A stretch of 64,000 nucleotides of DNA, from positions 62,001 to 126,000 of the forward strand of contig JAEPNN010000004.1 in assembly GCA_017643385.1 (NCBI GenBank), read 5' to 3'. Below the pieces are notes generated by a model that did not search any database, was not told the origin of the DNA, and saw only the letters and a program-made list of their open reading frames with translations. Every line of letters starts with the position of its first letter. The first letter of the stretch is position 1. The DNA is from Dinoroseobacter sp. Lineage in GTDB: Bacteria > Pseudomonadota > Alphaproteobacteria > Rhodobacterales > Rhodobacteraceae. Of the stretch, positions 28,680 through 37,728 are shown one piece after another. A program made the position numbers and the translations under genes.

Positions 28680-29570
28680 ATGAGCTACCACTTGATCATC
28701 GGAGATTACGCCTATTCGAGTTGGTCCCTTAGGGGTTGGCTGCTCTTCGAACGCTTTGGATTAGTTCGGAATGAGACACTGATCACATTTCGCGACGAAC
28801 CGGTCGCAAATCAGTTAGCCGACTTTTTTCCAGCCAAGACCGTTCCCACGCTGATAACTCCGGAAGGTGCTGTGATTGGGGAAAGCCTTGCGATGGCCGA
28901 AGAGCTTGCAACCCGCCACCCGGAGGCTTGCCTTTGGCCTACCGATCCCAAAGCACGCTCAATCGCGCGCGCGCTGGCTTCTGAGATGCATGCGGGCTTT
29001 GGAGCTTTGCGTGACTTCTGCCCAATGAATTTTCGTGTTGCCTACAAGGACGTTCCGGTCTCAGACGATGTGAGCCGTGATTTGCGCCGTCTTGAAGCGA
29101 TTTGGGAACATGCACGAAATGCAACCGATCCAGATGGCCCCTGGCTTTGCGGAGATTATTCAATCGCAGATGTTTTTTTCGCCCCGGTGGCCACGCGCAT
29201 CGCAACTTATGGTCTGGAGGTGTCTGAACGCGCTCGGGCTTACGTGAACGCGCATTTGAATGATCCTGCATTCCGCCGCTGGAGAGCGCTTGGTCTGGCG
29301 ACAGGTCCAGATCTTCCTTGGTATGCACGTGACTATCCTCAAACTGCGTGGCCTGGACCCCAAACAATACCCGCACAAGCGATTGAGGTTGGCGCTTCCC
29401 TGAATGAGACTTGCCCCTATTCCGGAAAAGCGATCCAGTTTTTACTGGAACTTGATGGTAAGGTCTTTGGGTTCTGCAATGCGACCTGCCGCGACAAAAC
29501 AGTTGCGGACCCCGCAGTCTGGCCGGCCTTCACCGAAATGGCTGGCCTAACACCAGCCGAAGTCGCTTAG
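28680..29570 (+). CDS. Glutathione S-transferase with C-terminal YHS/TRASH-like cysteine module
   Basis: A 296-residue protein. The thioredoxin-like domain begins YHLIIGDYAYSSWSLRGWLL, with FFPAKTVPTLITPEGAVIGES as the cis-Pro and SNAIL-type region, and an all-helical GST domain runs to about 220. The last 60 residues add a Cys module: TCPYSGKAIQF and FGFCNATCRDKTVADP, resembling YHS/TRASH metal-binding domains. GSTs normally end near 220 residues. The ATG at 28680 follows AAGGTG; the upstream GTG at 28671 is less likely. Its end overlaps that of the convergent GntR gene by 4 bp. Confidence 0.85.
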   Translation: MSYHLIIGDYAYSSWSLRGWLLFERFGLVRNETLITFRDEPVANQLADFFPAKTVPTLITPEGAVIGESLAMAEELATRHPEACLWPTDPKARSIARALASEMHAGFGALRDFCPMNFRVAYKDVPVSDDVSRDLRRLEAIWEHARNATDPDGPWLCGDYSIADVFFAPVATRIATYGLEVSERARAYVNAHLNDPAFRRWRALGLATGPDLPWYARDYPQTAWPGPQTIPAQAIEVGASLNETCPYSGKAIQFLLELDGKVFGFCNATCRDKTVADPAVWPAFTEMAGLTPAEVA

Positions 29571-30235
29571 CGCGTCAGCATTCTGAGGCCCTGGGTAACA
29601 TCCATCCGCACCGCCAAGCGCAAGGCCGGCTCGTCCCCCGCCTTGAGCGCTGCCAAAATCATGGTGTGGTGTCGCGGCGGTTCGGTCTTTCTGAGGCGTC
29701 CATAAAGCGATCGCATCGTTGGGCCGAGTTGCAGCCATACGGTTTCGGCAATCGCAAGCATGGCAGGCGCCTGGGCGCGTAAATAGAGCGTACGGTGGAA
29801 TTCCAGATTGGTGCGGATGTAGCCCACAGAATCGCCTGCGGCAATGACCTGCCCGATGCTGCGTTGGATCGCTTCAAGTCTTTCGATCAGAGCGATGTGG
29901 GCCCGCGGCAAGGCACGTGATGCAAGTTCAGGCTCAAGCAACGCGCGCACCGCAGCAAGCTCTTCGATGCGTTCAGCGCTGATCTCAGGCGTAGTAATGC
30001 GCCCCGAGGCTGAAAGTGTAAGAGCCCCTTCGGCCACGAGCCTGCGTACGCTTTCACGGGCCGGGGTCATCGAAACATCGAAGCTCTTTCCGATACCACG
30101 CAAGGTCAGAGACTGACCCGGAGACAATTCCCCATGCATGATTTGGCTTCGCAAGGTGCGATAGACCCGATCATGTGCAGCCCCTGCTGGAGGGGTCTGA
30201 GACAAAGCGGTTTCAGGACGGTTTTGAAAAAGCAT
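29567..30235 (-). CDS. GntR family transcriptional regulator (FadR/FCD type)
   Basis: A 222-residue regulator. The N-terminal winged helix-turn-helix (RVYRTLRSQIMHGELSPGQS, then SFDVSMTPARESVRRLVAEGAL) is followed by an FCD ligand domain (EELAAVRALLEPELASRALP). Such proteins usually repress catabolic genes and respond to small organic acids. No obvious target lies beside it: it converges with the GST gene and is 44 bp from the YgjP-like gene. The ligand is unknown. Confidence 0.9.
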   Translation of the reverse strand: MLFQNRPETALSQTPPAGAAHDRVYRTLRSQIMHGELSPGQSLTLRGIGKSFDVSMTPARESVRRLVAEGALTLSASGRITTPEISAERIEELAAVRALLEPELASRALPRAHIALIERLEAIQRSIGQVIAAGDSVGYIRTNLEFHRTLYLRAQAPAMLAIAETVWLQLGPTMRSLYGRLRKTEPPRHHTMILAALKAGDEPALRLAVRMDVTQGLRMLTR

Positions 30236-30279
30236 TACACATTGTGATCACAAAAATCGATTCCTTCAAACCCCGACCC

Positions 30280-31017
30280 TCATTGCCGGAAACGCCAACG
30301 ATGAAGATCCGCGCCGTGATCGCGCAACCATTTGCGATGCGCTTTGTACTCTGAGCAAAGTCTGTGCGTTACGGCCCAAAAGCGATCCGAATGGTTCATC
30401 TCCACCAAATGTGCAACCTCGTGTGCGGCCACATAATCGAGCACTTCAGGCGGTGCCATTATCAACCGCCAAGAATACATCAACGCACCCTGAGCCGAAC
30501 AGGATCCCCATCGCGAACGTGTATCTCTGAGAGTTAAGCGGGTGAATTTTCGGCCCAGTTTATCAGCATAACGCTGTGATGCACCTGTCAGAGCTTCACG
30601 CGCAGCATGTTTTAAGAATGTCTCTACTGCCGTTCCAACATGCGGTGTTTGAGGATGCACCTCGATGCAGTGGTCTCCAAAACGTGGGCGTTTCTTTGCG
30701 CCAGCAACAATATCAAATTGCTTGCCGTGAACTGGAAGACTGGTCCCCAGTTCGATGGGCACGCTTTGTTTGAATTGCGCCAAATGACCCCGAATCCAAT
30801 CTGCACGTTCTGTGGCAAATGCCATAGCGTCTACTTCAGACACAAAACTTGGGGCCGTTAGCGTAACGCGTCCATCAAGTCGGGATACGCGCAATGAAAG
30901 GCGCTTCGCCCGCGGCGAAAACCGTAACGTTATAGGAATTGGCGGGCGGCCCGGAAGAACAGGATTGGGCATAGTTTGCAGCCGGGTTTGAAAGAAAGAC
31001 CCAAAAGCCTTTGACAT
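30280..31017 (-). CDS. YgjP-like (DUF45/SprT-like) metallopeptidase
   Basis: A 245-residue protein of the YgjP/M48-like group. The zinc site is AAHEVAHLVEMNHSDRFWAV: HExxH followed by a third His eight residues on. The upstream block LTLRDTRSRWGSCSAQGALM is the family signature. The biological substrate is unknown. It is divergent from the FYDLN protein gene, with 63 bp between starts. An internal ATG at 30972 could also start the protein. Confidence 0.88.
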   Translation of the reverse strand: MSKAFGSFFQTRLQTMPNPVLPGRPPIPITLRFSPRAKRLSLRVSRLDGRVTLTAPSFVSEVDAMAFATERADWIRGHLAQFKQSVPIELGTSLPVHGKQFDIVAGAKKRPRFGDHCIEVHPQTPHVGTAVETFLKHAAREALTGASQRYADKLGRKFTRLTLRDTRSRWGSCSAQGALMYSWRLIMAPPEVLDYVAAHEVAHLVEMNHSDRFWAVTHRLCSEYKAHRKWLRDHGADLHRWRFRQ

Positions 31018-31080
31018 GGCGGCGAGCCTGTGGCAACCGACCGCGATCCGTTATTCGTCAGCCAGCTCAAGGAGCCTTGG

Positions 31081-31410
31081 ATGCCCAAAGAAGAATGGGG
31101 CGTTAAGCGCCTTTGTCCACAAACCGGCAAACGATTCTACGATATGAATCGCAGCCCTATCATTAGTCCCTATACCGGTGAGATCGTTGAAATCGACACG
31201 CCGCGCAAATCAACCGTGGGCGTAACCAGCAAGGCCGCCAAGAGCAAAGTCGAGCCTGTGACCGCAGTCGATGATGAAGATGCAGTGCTCGAGGATGATG
31301 ACACCGACGACGTGGATCTGGGCGATGACGTCCTCGACGATGACGATGATGACGATACGGTTGCACTCGACGATCTGGCTGATGTTGCCGCAGAGGACAA
31401 CGACGACTAA
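31081..31410 (+). CDS. FYDLN acid family protein (TIGR02300)
   Basis: A 109-residue protein. The N-terminal half KEEWGVKRLCPQTGKRFYDM is the conserved core, here FYDMN instead of FYDLN. The second half is a run of Asp/Glu, including seven consecutive Asp. Function is unknown; the family is restricted mainly to alphaproteobacteria. AAGGAG seven bases before the ATG at 31081 fixes the start. The repeated GAT/GAC/GAG codons produce long spurious frames on the other strand. Confidence 0.88.
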   Translation: MPKEEWGVKRLCPQTGKRFYDMNRSPIISPYTGEIVEIDTPRKSTVGVTSKAAKSKVEPVTAVDDEDAVLEDDDTDDVDLGDDVLDDDDDDDTVALDDLADVAAEDNDD

Positions 31411-31501
31411 GTAGGTTAGGCGGTGACGTTTGGGGCTTGCGCTTGATTAAAGCTGGCCCTAAGACACCGCCAGTCTACGGCGCACTCACTGCGCGCCTGA
31501 C

Positions 31502-31577
31502 GGGGCCTTAGCTCAGCTGGGAGAGCGCCTGCATGGCATGCAGGAGGTCAGCGGTTCGATCCCGCTAGGCTCCACCA
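31502..31577 (+). tRNA. tRNA-Ala (anticodon GGC)
   Basis: A full cloverleaf can be drawn. Acceptor GGGGCCT pairs with AGGCTCC, the D arm is GCTC...GAGC, the anticodon stem CCTGC/GCAGG encloses the loop ATGGCAT with anticodon GGC, and the T arm is AGCGG TTCGATC CCGCT. CCA is encoded at 31575-31577. It reads GCC and GCU alanine codons. It stands alone between the FYDLN protein gene and a gene-free stretch. Confidence 0.97.
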
Positions 31578-31896
31578 ACTCCACCGCATACGATTGAACT
31601 AACCGCACGCTGAGGCATGTGCGCATCCGTGCTGTGTAGACTTGGAACGGCGTCGGTTCAGATTGAACAGCCGGGATGAAATACTCGCAAATCAAGCGCG
31701 AGGACTTGCTTCTTTTGCTGTTTGAACAAGGACTGAACACCGACTTCAGGATATAAAGGTATACGCTGCCCGCAACACAGAGAATGTTTTGTCTGCGATG
31801 CGCGGCATTGGTTTCTTTCATCAGTCAAATACATAGGCCCTCCAATATTTGGAGGGCCTACACCTGCGCATTTGGCAGATTGCGTGTTCGACGCTC
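31578..31896. other. Gene-free stretch after tRNA-Ala
   Basis: No coding frame here looks real. A leftward frame covering it includes the antisense of the tRNA and has no recognisable domain. The only clear structure is the palindrome at 31834-31860, described separately. No direct repeat of the tRNA 3' end, integrase or other sign of an integrated element was seen. Confidence 0.6.
31834..31860 (-). terminator. Perfect hairpin, probable terminator of the BASS transporter gene
   Basis: TAGGCCCTCCAA and TTGGAGGGCCTA form a perfect 12 bp stem around TAT, 37 bp after the leftward stop at 31897. The T-tract on the minus strand is weak (TGTATTTG), so termination is likely but not certain. Confidence 0.6.
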
Positions 31897-32778
31897 TTAC
31901 AGAAGTGAGTCCGGCATATCCTGCTGTGACCGCGCATCAATCCGACGGAACCAGAAGGTTAGAATTGTCGAAGTTATCACGATGAAAAGGGAGTAGAGAA
32001 CAGGAACCGCGAGGATCGCCTGTTGCTCTGGTCCGGAGAATGTCAAAACAACCAATGCTACGGCAAGCGGCCCGTTCTGAATTCCTGTCTCCAGCGCAAT
32101 CGTGCGTGCATTGCGTGGATGCAGTCGCAAGGCTGTCGCAAATACATACCCTGTACCTATACCCAACAGACCAATGCCGATGGCCGAAGCAAAAACGGGC
32201 CACTGTGTAGTGAGCAGAAATTCCCAATTTTGCGGAACCCAACTGACCATAAGGAAAACGATGAAAAATATACCAAGAGCGGAGCCCATGAGTTCTACCA
32301 GTGCGCCAATATTGGCATTCAACTTCCGCAATCCCATTCCAATAGCCACAGGAACAAGCAAGATTACCAGTGTCGCAACGATGTTTCTTGTCGGGATTTC
32401 AATGTCGAGCCCAGCTGCATAGATAACCAGAACCAACGGGATAAGTACGATACCAAAAACCGTTGAGTTCACCGTCATCAAAACTGACAAGGCCAAGTTG
32501 CCCTTGGAAAAATACGTAAAGATGTTGGACGTCGTTCCTCCTGGCATGCAGCCCATGAGCAAAAGGCCAATTTTAATTTCCGTTTCCACCGGGAGTATTG
32601 TTGCAAGCAGGAACGCGACAAAGGGCATGATCCCGTATTGAGATGTAAGACCAATAAAGAGGCCGTAGGGGCGTTTTAATGCCAGCGTGAAATCTTTGAG
32701 GGTCAAAGAGGCGCCCATCCCTAACATGATCACACCGATCATGGCAGCCAGAAGGGCTTGCTGAAATTCTGAAACCAT
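31897..32778 (-). CDS. Bile acid:sodium symporter (BASS) family transporter
   Basis: A 293-residue protein with about nine to ten membrane helices. GASLTLKDFTLALKRPYGLF near residue 23 and LMGCMPGGTTSNIFTYFSKG near residue 75 are family hallmarks; the second corresponds to the Na+/substrate crossover region. Bacterial members import organic acids or related anions with sodium. It lies 3 bp downstream of the acyl-CoA ligase gene, suggesting shared transcription and possibly a carboxylic acid substrate that is then activated with CoA. That link is inference. Confidence 0.9.
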   Translation of the reverse strand: MVSEFQQALLAAMIGVIMLGMGASLTLKDFTLALKRPYGLFIGLTSQYGIMPFVAFLLATILPVETEIKIGLLLMGCMPGGTTSNIFTYFSKGNLALSVLMTVNSTVFGIVLIPLVLVIYAAGLDIEIPTRNIVATLVILLVPVAIGMGLRKLNANIGALVELMGSALGIFFIVFLMVSWVPQNWEFLLTTQWPVFASAIGIGLLGIGTGYVFATALRLHPRNARTIALETGIQNGPLAVALVVLTFSGPEQQAILAVPVLYSLFIVITSTILTFWFRRIDARSQQDMPDSLL

Positions 32779-32781
32779 CTC

Positions 32782-34512
32782 TTATCCCTCCGCCTGCGCG
32801 AGTTCTTCAGTCCGCAAGTCCTTGCGTAGAATTTTCCCAACATTGGATTTTGGCAGATCGTCCCGTAATTCCAGACGCTTAGGGATCTTATACGGGGTCA
32901 AGTGATCGCGGCAATATTTGCGCAGCTGATCAAGCGTCAGTTCCGTTCCATCGGTGACAACAAATGCTTTGACGGCTTCACCGTGTTCGCCATCAGGCAC
33001 ACCGATCACTGCGCTCTCGAGAACACCGGGCATGCCTGCAAGGCAATCTTCGACCTCATTTGGAAACACATTGAAGCCTGATACGATGATCATGTCTTTC
33101 TTGCGATCCACGATCCGGAAAAACCCATCCGGATCAATCAGTCCGATATCCCCCGTGCGGAAAAAACCGTCTTTGGTCATGACTTTTGCAGTCTCATCCG
33201 GCTTTCGCCAATACCCCGCCATAACCTGTGGACCCTTGACGCATATCTCACCCGCCTCTCCGGCTGGTAATTCTACGCCATTATCGTCAAGGATACGAAC
33301 GTCGGTAGACGGCATCGGAAGTCCAATAGTTCCCAAACGGGATGATCCGATCGGATTACCTGTGGCAATAGGTGATGTTTCAGTCAGTCCATATCCTTCA
33401 ACGATCGGGGTGCCTGTCATCTCGAGCCAGCGGTCGGCAACAGCGGAATGAAGCGCCATACCCCCAGCGAACGAGGCTTTCAGGTGTTTTGGCGGGCGCT
33501 CGTAGAACCAAAATTCATTCATCAGCCCGTTAAACAAAGTGTTGACGCCCACAACCCAAGTGACCTTGTAGTTCTCGAACGCGCGTTTAACATTCTGCAG
33601 CGGTCTTGGATTGGGGATGAGCAGGTTGCGATTGCCAAGCCAGAAAAAGCCTAGCAAGTTCAGCGTGAACGCAAGAATATGGTAGGTCGGAATTGCAGTT
33701 AGGACGACTTCTTCCCCCTTCTTCACATGGCTGTCCATCCAGACCATTGCTTGCGCCATGTTCATCACTAAGTTGCCCTGCGTAAGCACTGCACCTTTGC
33801 TGACGCCGGTTGTTCCGCCCGTGTATTGCAGCGCCGCGATAGAAGAATAATCAAGATGTGCGGAATACTCTGAAACTGCAATGTCAGAAGCGCGCGCCAA
33901 ATTCCGACCCTCTTTCAAGGCAGCCGGCAAGCGGGTGTGTTCATGGGTGACAGGATGTATCGCCTTGTCCCAGTATTTCTGGATCAAGCTTATCGTACCC
34001 CGCACCATGTATGGCATGAACTCAGGCACGCGCGTGACGATAACGTTGGGGACTTTGTAATATGAGAATGCCTCATCGAGCTTGTCAGTGAACATGTCCA
34101 CAATCACAAGCGCCTGGGGTTCCGCATCCTTGAACTGCTTCCCCATCTCTTCACCGGTATAGAGCGGGTTAACGTTGACCAGGACACAGCCAGCTTTGAA
34201 GACACCAAACGCTACCACCGGAATGGGCAGAGAATTCGGCGCCTGTAACGCGACGCGATCGCCTTCCTTCAGTCCGAGCGTTTCTCGTAGATAAACTGCG
34301 AAGGCATCTGACATCTCATCAACTTGTGAGAAAGTGAGATCGCCAAACATGCCGTTCGACATAACAACAGTGTAGGCTTTGTTCTTCCCGTATGACTTGG
34401 CAGCGATACGAACGAGATCTGCCAGCGTCTTAAATGGCGGTTCTGGTACGAATTCGGGCACCCCGTCCGGGTAAGACGCCAACCACGGTTTTGGATCACG
34501 ATTTTCGGCCAT
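32782..34512 (-). CDS. Long-chain acyl-CoA ligase (FadD-like)
   Basis: A 576-residue AMP-forming ligase. The P-loop-like A3 motif is LQYTGGTTGVSKGAVLTQGN, A5 is GYGLTETSP, A8 is FFRTGDIGLIDPDGFFRIVDR, and the catalytic A10 lysine lies in LPKSNVGKILRKDL. It activates a fatty or aromatic acid through an acyl-adenylate to the CoA ester. It is upstream of the BASS transporter and 147 bp downstream of a MarR-type regulator gene on the same strand. Confidence 0.92.
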   Translation of the reverse strand: MAENRDPKPWLASYPDGVPEFVPEPPFKTLADLVRIAAKSYGKNKAYTVVMSNGMFGDLTFSQVDEMSDAFAVYLRETLGLKEGDRVALQAPNSLPIPVVAFGVFKAGCVLVNVNPLYTGEEMGKQFKDAEPQALVIVDMFTDKLDEAFSYYKVPNVIVTRVPEFMPYMVRGTISLIQKYWDKAIHPVTHEHTRLPAALKEGRNLARASDIAVSEYSAHLDYSSIAALQYTGGTTGVSKGAVLTQGNLVMNMAQAMVWMDSHVKKGEEVVLTAIPTYHILAFTLNLLGFFWLGNRNLLIPNPRPLQNVKRAFENYKVTWVVGVNTLFNGLMNEFWFYERPPKHLKASFAGGMALHSAVADRWLEMTGTPIVEGYGLTETSPIATGNPIGSSRLGTIGLPMPSTDVRILDDNGVELPAGEAGEICVKGPQVMAGYWRKPDETAKVMTKDGFFRTGDIGLIDPDGFFRIVDRKKDMIIVSGFNVFPNEVEDCLAGMPGVLESAVIGVPDGEHGEAVKAFVVTDGTELTLDQLRKYCRDHLTPYKIPKRLELRDDLPKSNVGKILRKDLRTEELAQAEG

Positions 34513-34659
34513 GACAATCCCCTCCCAAAGATCAACGGGTCTGCGCCCGTTTAACGGTGGAAACTGCCTGCAATCTCGAACTAAGGCCAGATAAATTATT
34601 TACAGATCACAATTTGGGACCCGACGTCATTTTGTCCGATCAGGTCGCAATGTTGCGTT

Positions 34660-35127
34660 TTATCGCAGCAAATGGTCCGCCTCAGCCAACAAAGTGCGCA
34701 ACTGGGTAAACTTTTCCGCACCCATTCTGCGTGAAAGTTGGGCTTCGTAAGCGATCGTTCTTGCCTTGAGGACAGCGACCAAAGACCGTCCTGAATCCGT
34801 AAGGTACAACTCCAAACTTCGTTTATCACTTCTGGACTGCATACGGTCGACGTAGCCTTGCGCTTCCAGTCTGGTCAGAAATGGCGTCAGGCTGGATTTA
34901 TCCATCTGACTTGCACGTGCCAACGATGCCGCCGTTTGACCCGGATTTGCCTCGAGTAACACCAAAAGAAAGAGCTGCCCTGAGGAAATATCGAGACCAT
35001 AAGTTGGAACGTTCAGATTTTCCGAGATGGAGGTCTGAGCCTTACGCAATGCGTAGCACAACAAGTCAGGCAGAATCCCAAAATCGAGATCCTGATCTGG
35101 CATCAACTTTTTTGCGTAGTCTTTCAT
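34660..35127 (-). CDS. MarR family transcriptional regulator
   Basis: A 155-residue protein with the MarR winged-helix core: TAASLARASQMDKSSLTPFLTRLEAQGYVDRMQSRSDKRS, where DKRS is the wing. Such repressors often respond to phenolic or CoA-linked compounds. It lies upstream of and on the same strand as the acyl-CoA ligase and BASS genes, so it may regulate them. This is inference, since no operator was identified. Confidence 0.88.
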   Translation of the reverse strand: MKDYAKKLMPDQDLDFGILPDLLCYALRKAQTSISENLNVPTYGLDISSGQLFLLVLLEANPGQTAASLARASQMDKSSLTPFLTRLEAQGYVDRMQSRSDKRSLELYLTDSGRSLVAVLKARTIAYEAQLSRRMGAEKFTQLRTLLAEADHLLR

Positions 35128-35232
35128 ATAAAGGAGAGGCCGCCCAAGGTTTACGCTACGTCATCTTTGCAACCTATCATAGTACGACTTCAAAGAATGT
35201 CCCGAGCACATCACATTTTCGATAGCTGCCAA

Positions 35233-37686
35233 TCAGGCGACGGTATCCGCACGCATCTTGCTCGCTTTCGGGTCGAACATTGGCGCCAGACTTGCTTTCG
35301 CAGGCACGCGCCGTCCAGCAACCTCAATCTCAAAAACGCTCATCAGGACCTGTTCTTCGGTCTCTCCTTTGCAGGGGACATAACCCATTGCGACGCTACC
35401 ACCCAGCGCGTGGCCATAATTACCCGAGGTAACCATACTCACGAGCTTTCCGTCTCGGACGATGCCCTCATTGTGGAACGCGAACGCGCTTGGGTCTTCG
35501 AGCAAGAATTGCACCATTCGGCTTTCAAGACCTGCATCCTGTTTTCGCAGCACCGCATCACGGCCAATGAACTCGCCCTTTGCAGGTTTGACGGCAAAAC
35601 CAAGTCCCGCTTCCAGAACATGATCTTCGTCTGTGATGTCATGTCCGAAGTGGCGGAAGGCCTTTTCGATGCGGCAACTGTCCATTGCGTGCAGCCCGAC
35701 AAGTTTCAGATCGTGATCGCGTCCGGCGTCCCAGATCGTCTCGAAAATGTGAGCGGCTTGTTCCGTGGGCATATAAAGTTCCCAGCCAAGTTCACCGACA
35801 TAGCTGACGCGATGCGCTCGTACGAGCCCCATGCCCATCTCGATTTCCTTGGCGTAGCCAAAGGGGTGGTTTGCATTAGAGAAATCGTGCGGGCTGATTT
35901 CTCCCAGAACGTTGCGTGTTTTCGGCCCCATGATGCACAAGACCGCCTCGGATGAAGTCACGTCTGTGACCACCACGAAATCATCACCTATGTGACGTTT
36001 CAGCCAAGACATGTCCCGGACGATTGTCGCGGCTGGAACAACAAGCAGGTAGGCGGTTTCAGAAAGTCTGGTGACTGTAAGATCGCATTCAATCCCGCCA
36101 CGCGAATTCAACATTTGCGTATAGACGATGCGCTCGGCCTTTACGTCCATGTTTGCGCCACACATCCGCTGCAAAAATGCGCAAGCGTCCCGGCCTTCAA
36201 CGCGAATTTTCCCAAAAGACGACATATCGTAAAGGCCAACGCCTTCACGAAGCGCCATGTGTTCGGCCTTTTGGTTTTCAAACCAATTCTGACCGCTCCA
36301 GTCATATTGATATTCCGCGACCTGGCCTTCATTGGCGAACCAGTTGGCGCGTTCCCAACCAGCAGTTTCCCCCATGACTGCCCCACGCGCTTTCAAATGC
36401 TCGTGCAATGGGCTGCGACGTACGCCACGGGAGGTCTCAGGCTGTCGGAATGGATAGTGGTCGGCGTAAAGCAAGCCCAAGGTCTCACTGACGCGTTCCT
36501 CGAGATACGTCCTGTTGCGCTGGAATGGCTGCGCCCGCCGAATATCGCTCTCCCAAAGATCGAACGGGGCCTCGCCATCGTTGATCCATTGTGCCAGCGC
36601 CATCCCTGCCCCACCAGACGAGACGATTCCAACAGAGTTATAGCCTGCCGCGACCCAGTAGCCCCGAAGATTTGGGGCCTCGCCGAGGTAGTATTGATCA
36701 TCTGGTGTGAAGCTTTCGGGGCCATTGAAAAATGTATGGATCCCCGCCGATTCAAATAGCGGCATACGATGCATGGCCTTTTCGAGGATCGGCTCGAAAT
36801 GGTCGAAATCTTCAGGAAGTGCGTCGAACTCAAAGTCCTCCGGGATGCCGTTCATACCCCACGGCTTAGCGCGCTGTTCAAAAGCACCAAGCATCATCTT
36901 GCCGGCATCTTCCTTGTAGTAGGCCTGTTCATCCGGGACACGCAAAACGGGAAGCCGGGACAGGCCTTCGACAGGCTCAGTCAACAGGTAGAAGTGCTCG
37001 CAGGCATGCAAAGGAAGCGTGACGCCGGATTTCGCAGCAAGTTCGCGCCCCCACATGCCACCGCAGTTTATAACGACATCCGCGTCGATCTGGCCAGTTT
37101 CAGACCCCTTCTCCCACATGACGCCTGTGACACGGGATCCGTCATCTAGGACCTCGGTGACCTTCACGCCTTCAACAACCTTGGCACCCTTCATGCGCGC
37201 GCCCTTTGCGAGCGCCATGGCAATATTTGCTGGGTCACATTGTCCGTCTGCAGGCAAATGAACCGCGGAGGTGATGTCACCTGTTTCCAAATGGGGGTAG
37301 AGCGCCTTGACTTCGTCCGGACCGATCTCGTGTGCTTCGATATCAAAGACATGCGCCAGCGTTGCCTGACGCAAAATTTCTTCCTTGCGATGCTCGGTTA
37401 GGGCAACGGTAATAGAGCCATTCTGGCGCATACCTGTTGCGACACCAGTTTCTTCTTCAAGACGGGTGTAAAGATCGACAGAATATTTCGCGAGGCGTGT
37501 CAGGTTCTGACTGGACCGCAATTGACCAATCAGACCAGCCGCATGCCAAGTTGTGCCGCAGGTCAACTGCTTACGCTCCAACAGAACAACATCGGTCCAG
37601 CCGAGCTTGGCAAGGTGGTAAGCCACCGAGCAGCCAGAAACGCCGCCACCTATGATGACGGCACGTGCCTTGGTTGGAAGGGTCAT
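35233..37686 (-). CDS. FAD-dependent sarcosine/dimethylglycine dehydrogenase-like protein with GcvT domain
   Basis: An 817-residue fusion. The FAD domain begins AVIIGGGVSGCSVAYHLAKL, with TTWHAAG holding the likely flavinylated His48. The C-terminal tetrahydrofolate-binding GcvT domain shows FLQRMCGANMDVKAERIVY and SYVGELGWELYMP. Enzymes of this type remove N-methyl groups and give 5,10-methylene-THF. It is the fourth gene of the leftward run tpa, FAD/GcvT gene, homocysteine methyltransferase, this gene (42 bp gap). Context suggests an N-methylated taurine as well as the classical sarcosine or dimethylglycine as candidate substrates. Confidence 0.85.
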   Translation of the reverse strand: MTLPTKARAVIIGGGVSGCSVAYHLAKLGWTDVVLLERKQLTCGTTWHAAGLIGQLRSSQNLTRLAKYSVDLYTRLEEETGVATGMRQNGSITVALTEHRKEEILRQATLAHVFDIEAHEIGPDEVKALYPHLETGDITSAVHLPADGQCDPANIAMALAKGARMKGAKVVEGVKVTEVLDDGSRVTGVMWEKGSETGQIDADVVINCGGMWGRELAAKSGVTLPLHACEHFYLLTEPVEGLSRLPVLRVPDEQAYYKEDAGKMMLGAFEQRAKPWGMNGIPEDFEFDALPEDFDHFEPILEKAMHRMPLFESAGIHTFFNGPESFTPDDQYYLGEAPNLRGYWVAAGYNSVGIVSSGGAGMALAQWINDGEAPFDLWESDIRRAQPFQRNRTYLEERVSETLGLLYADHYPFRQPETSRGVRRSPLHEHLKARGAVMGETAGWERANWFANEGQVAEYQYDWSGQNWFENQKAEHMALREGVGLYDMSSFGKIRVEGRDACAFLQRMCGANMDVKAERIVYTQMLNSRGGIECDLTVTRLSETAYLLVVPAATIVRDMSWLKRHIGDDFVVVTDVTSSEAVLCIMGPKTRNVLGEISPHDFSNANHPFGYAKEIEMGMGLVRAHRVSYVGELGWELYMPTEQAAHIFETIWDAGRDHDLKLVGLHAMDSCRIEKAFRHFGHDITDEDHVLEAGLGFAVKPAKGEFIGRDAVLRKQDAGLESRMVQFLLEDPSAFAFHNEGIVRDGKLVSMVTSGNYGHALGGSVAMGYVPCKGETEEQVLMSVFEIEVAGRRVPAKASLAPMFDPKASKMRADTVA

Positions 37687-37728
37687 AATGCGCGCTCCCT
37701 CAAGTGAGCAGAAGTAAACTGAACAGAT

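Noticed and set aside
31513-31821. Leftward 102-codon frame with SGIEPLTSCMPCRRS
   Set aside because: That peptide is the antisense of the tRNA-Ala gene, a familiar false gene; the rest has no domain.
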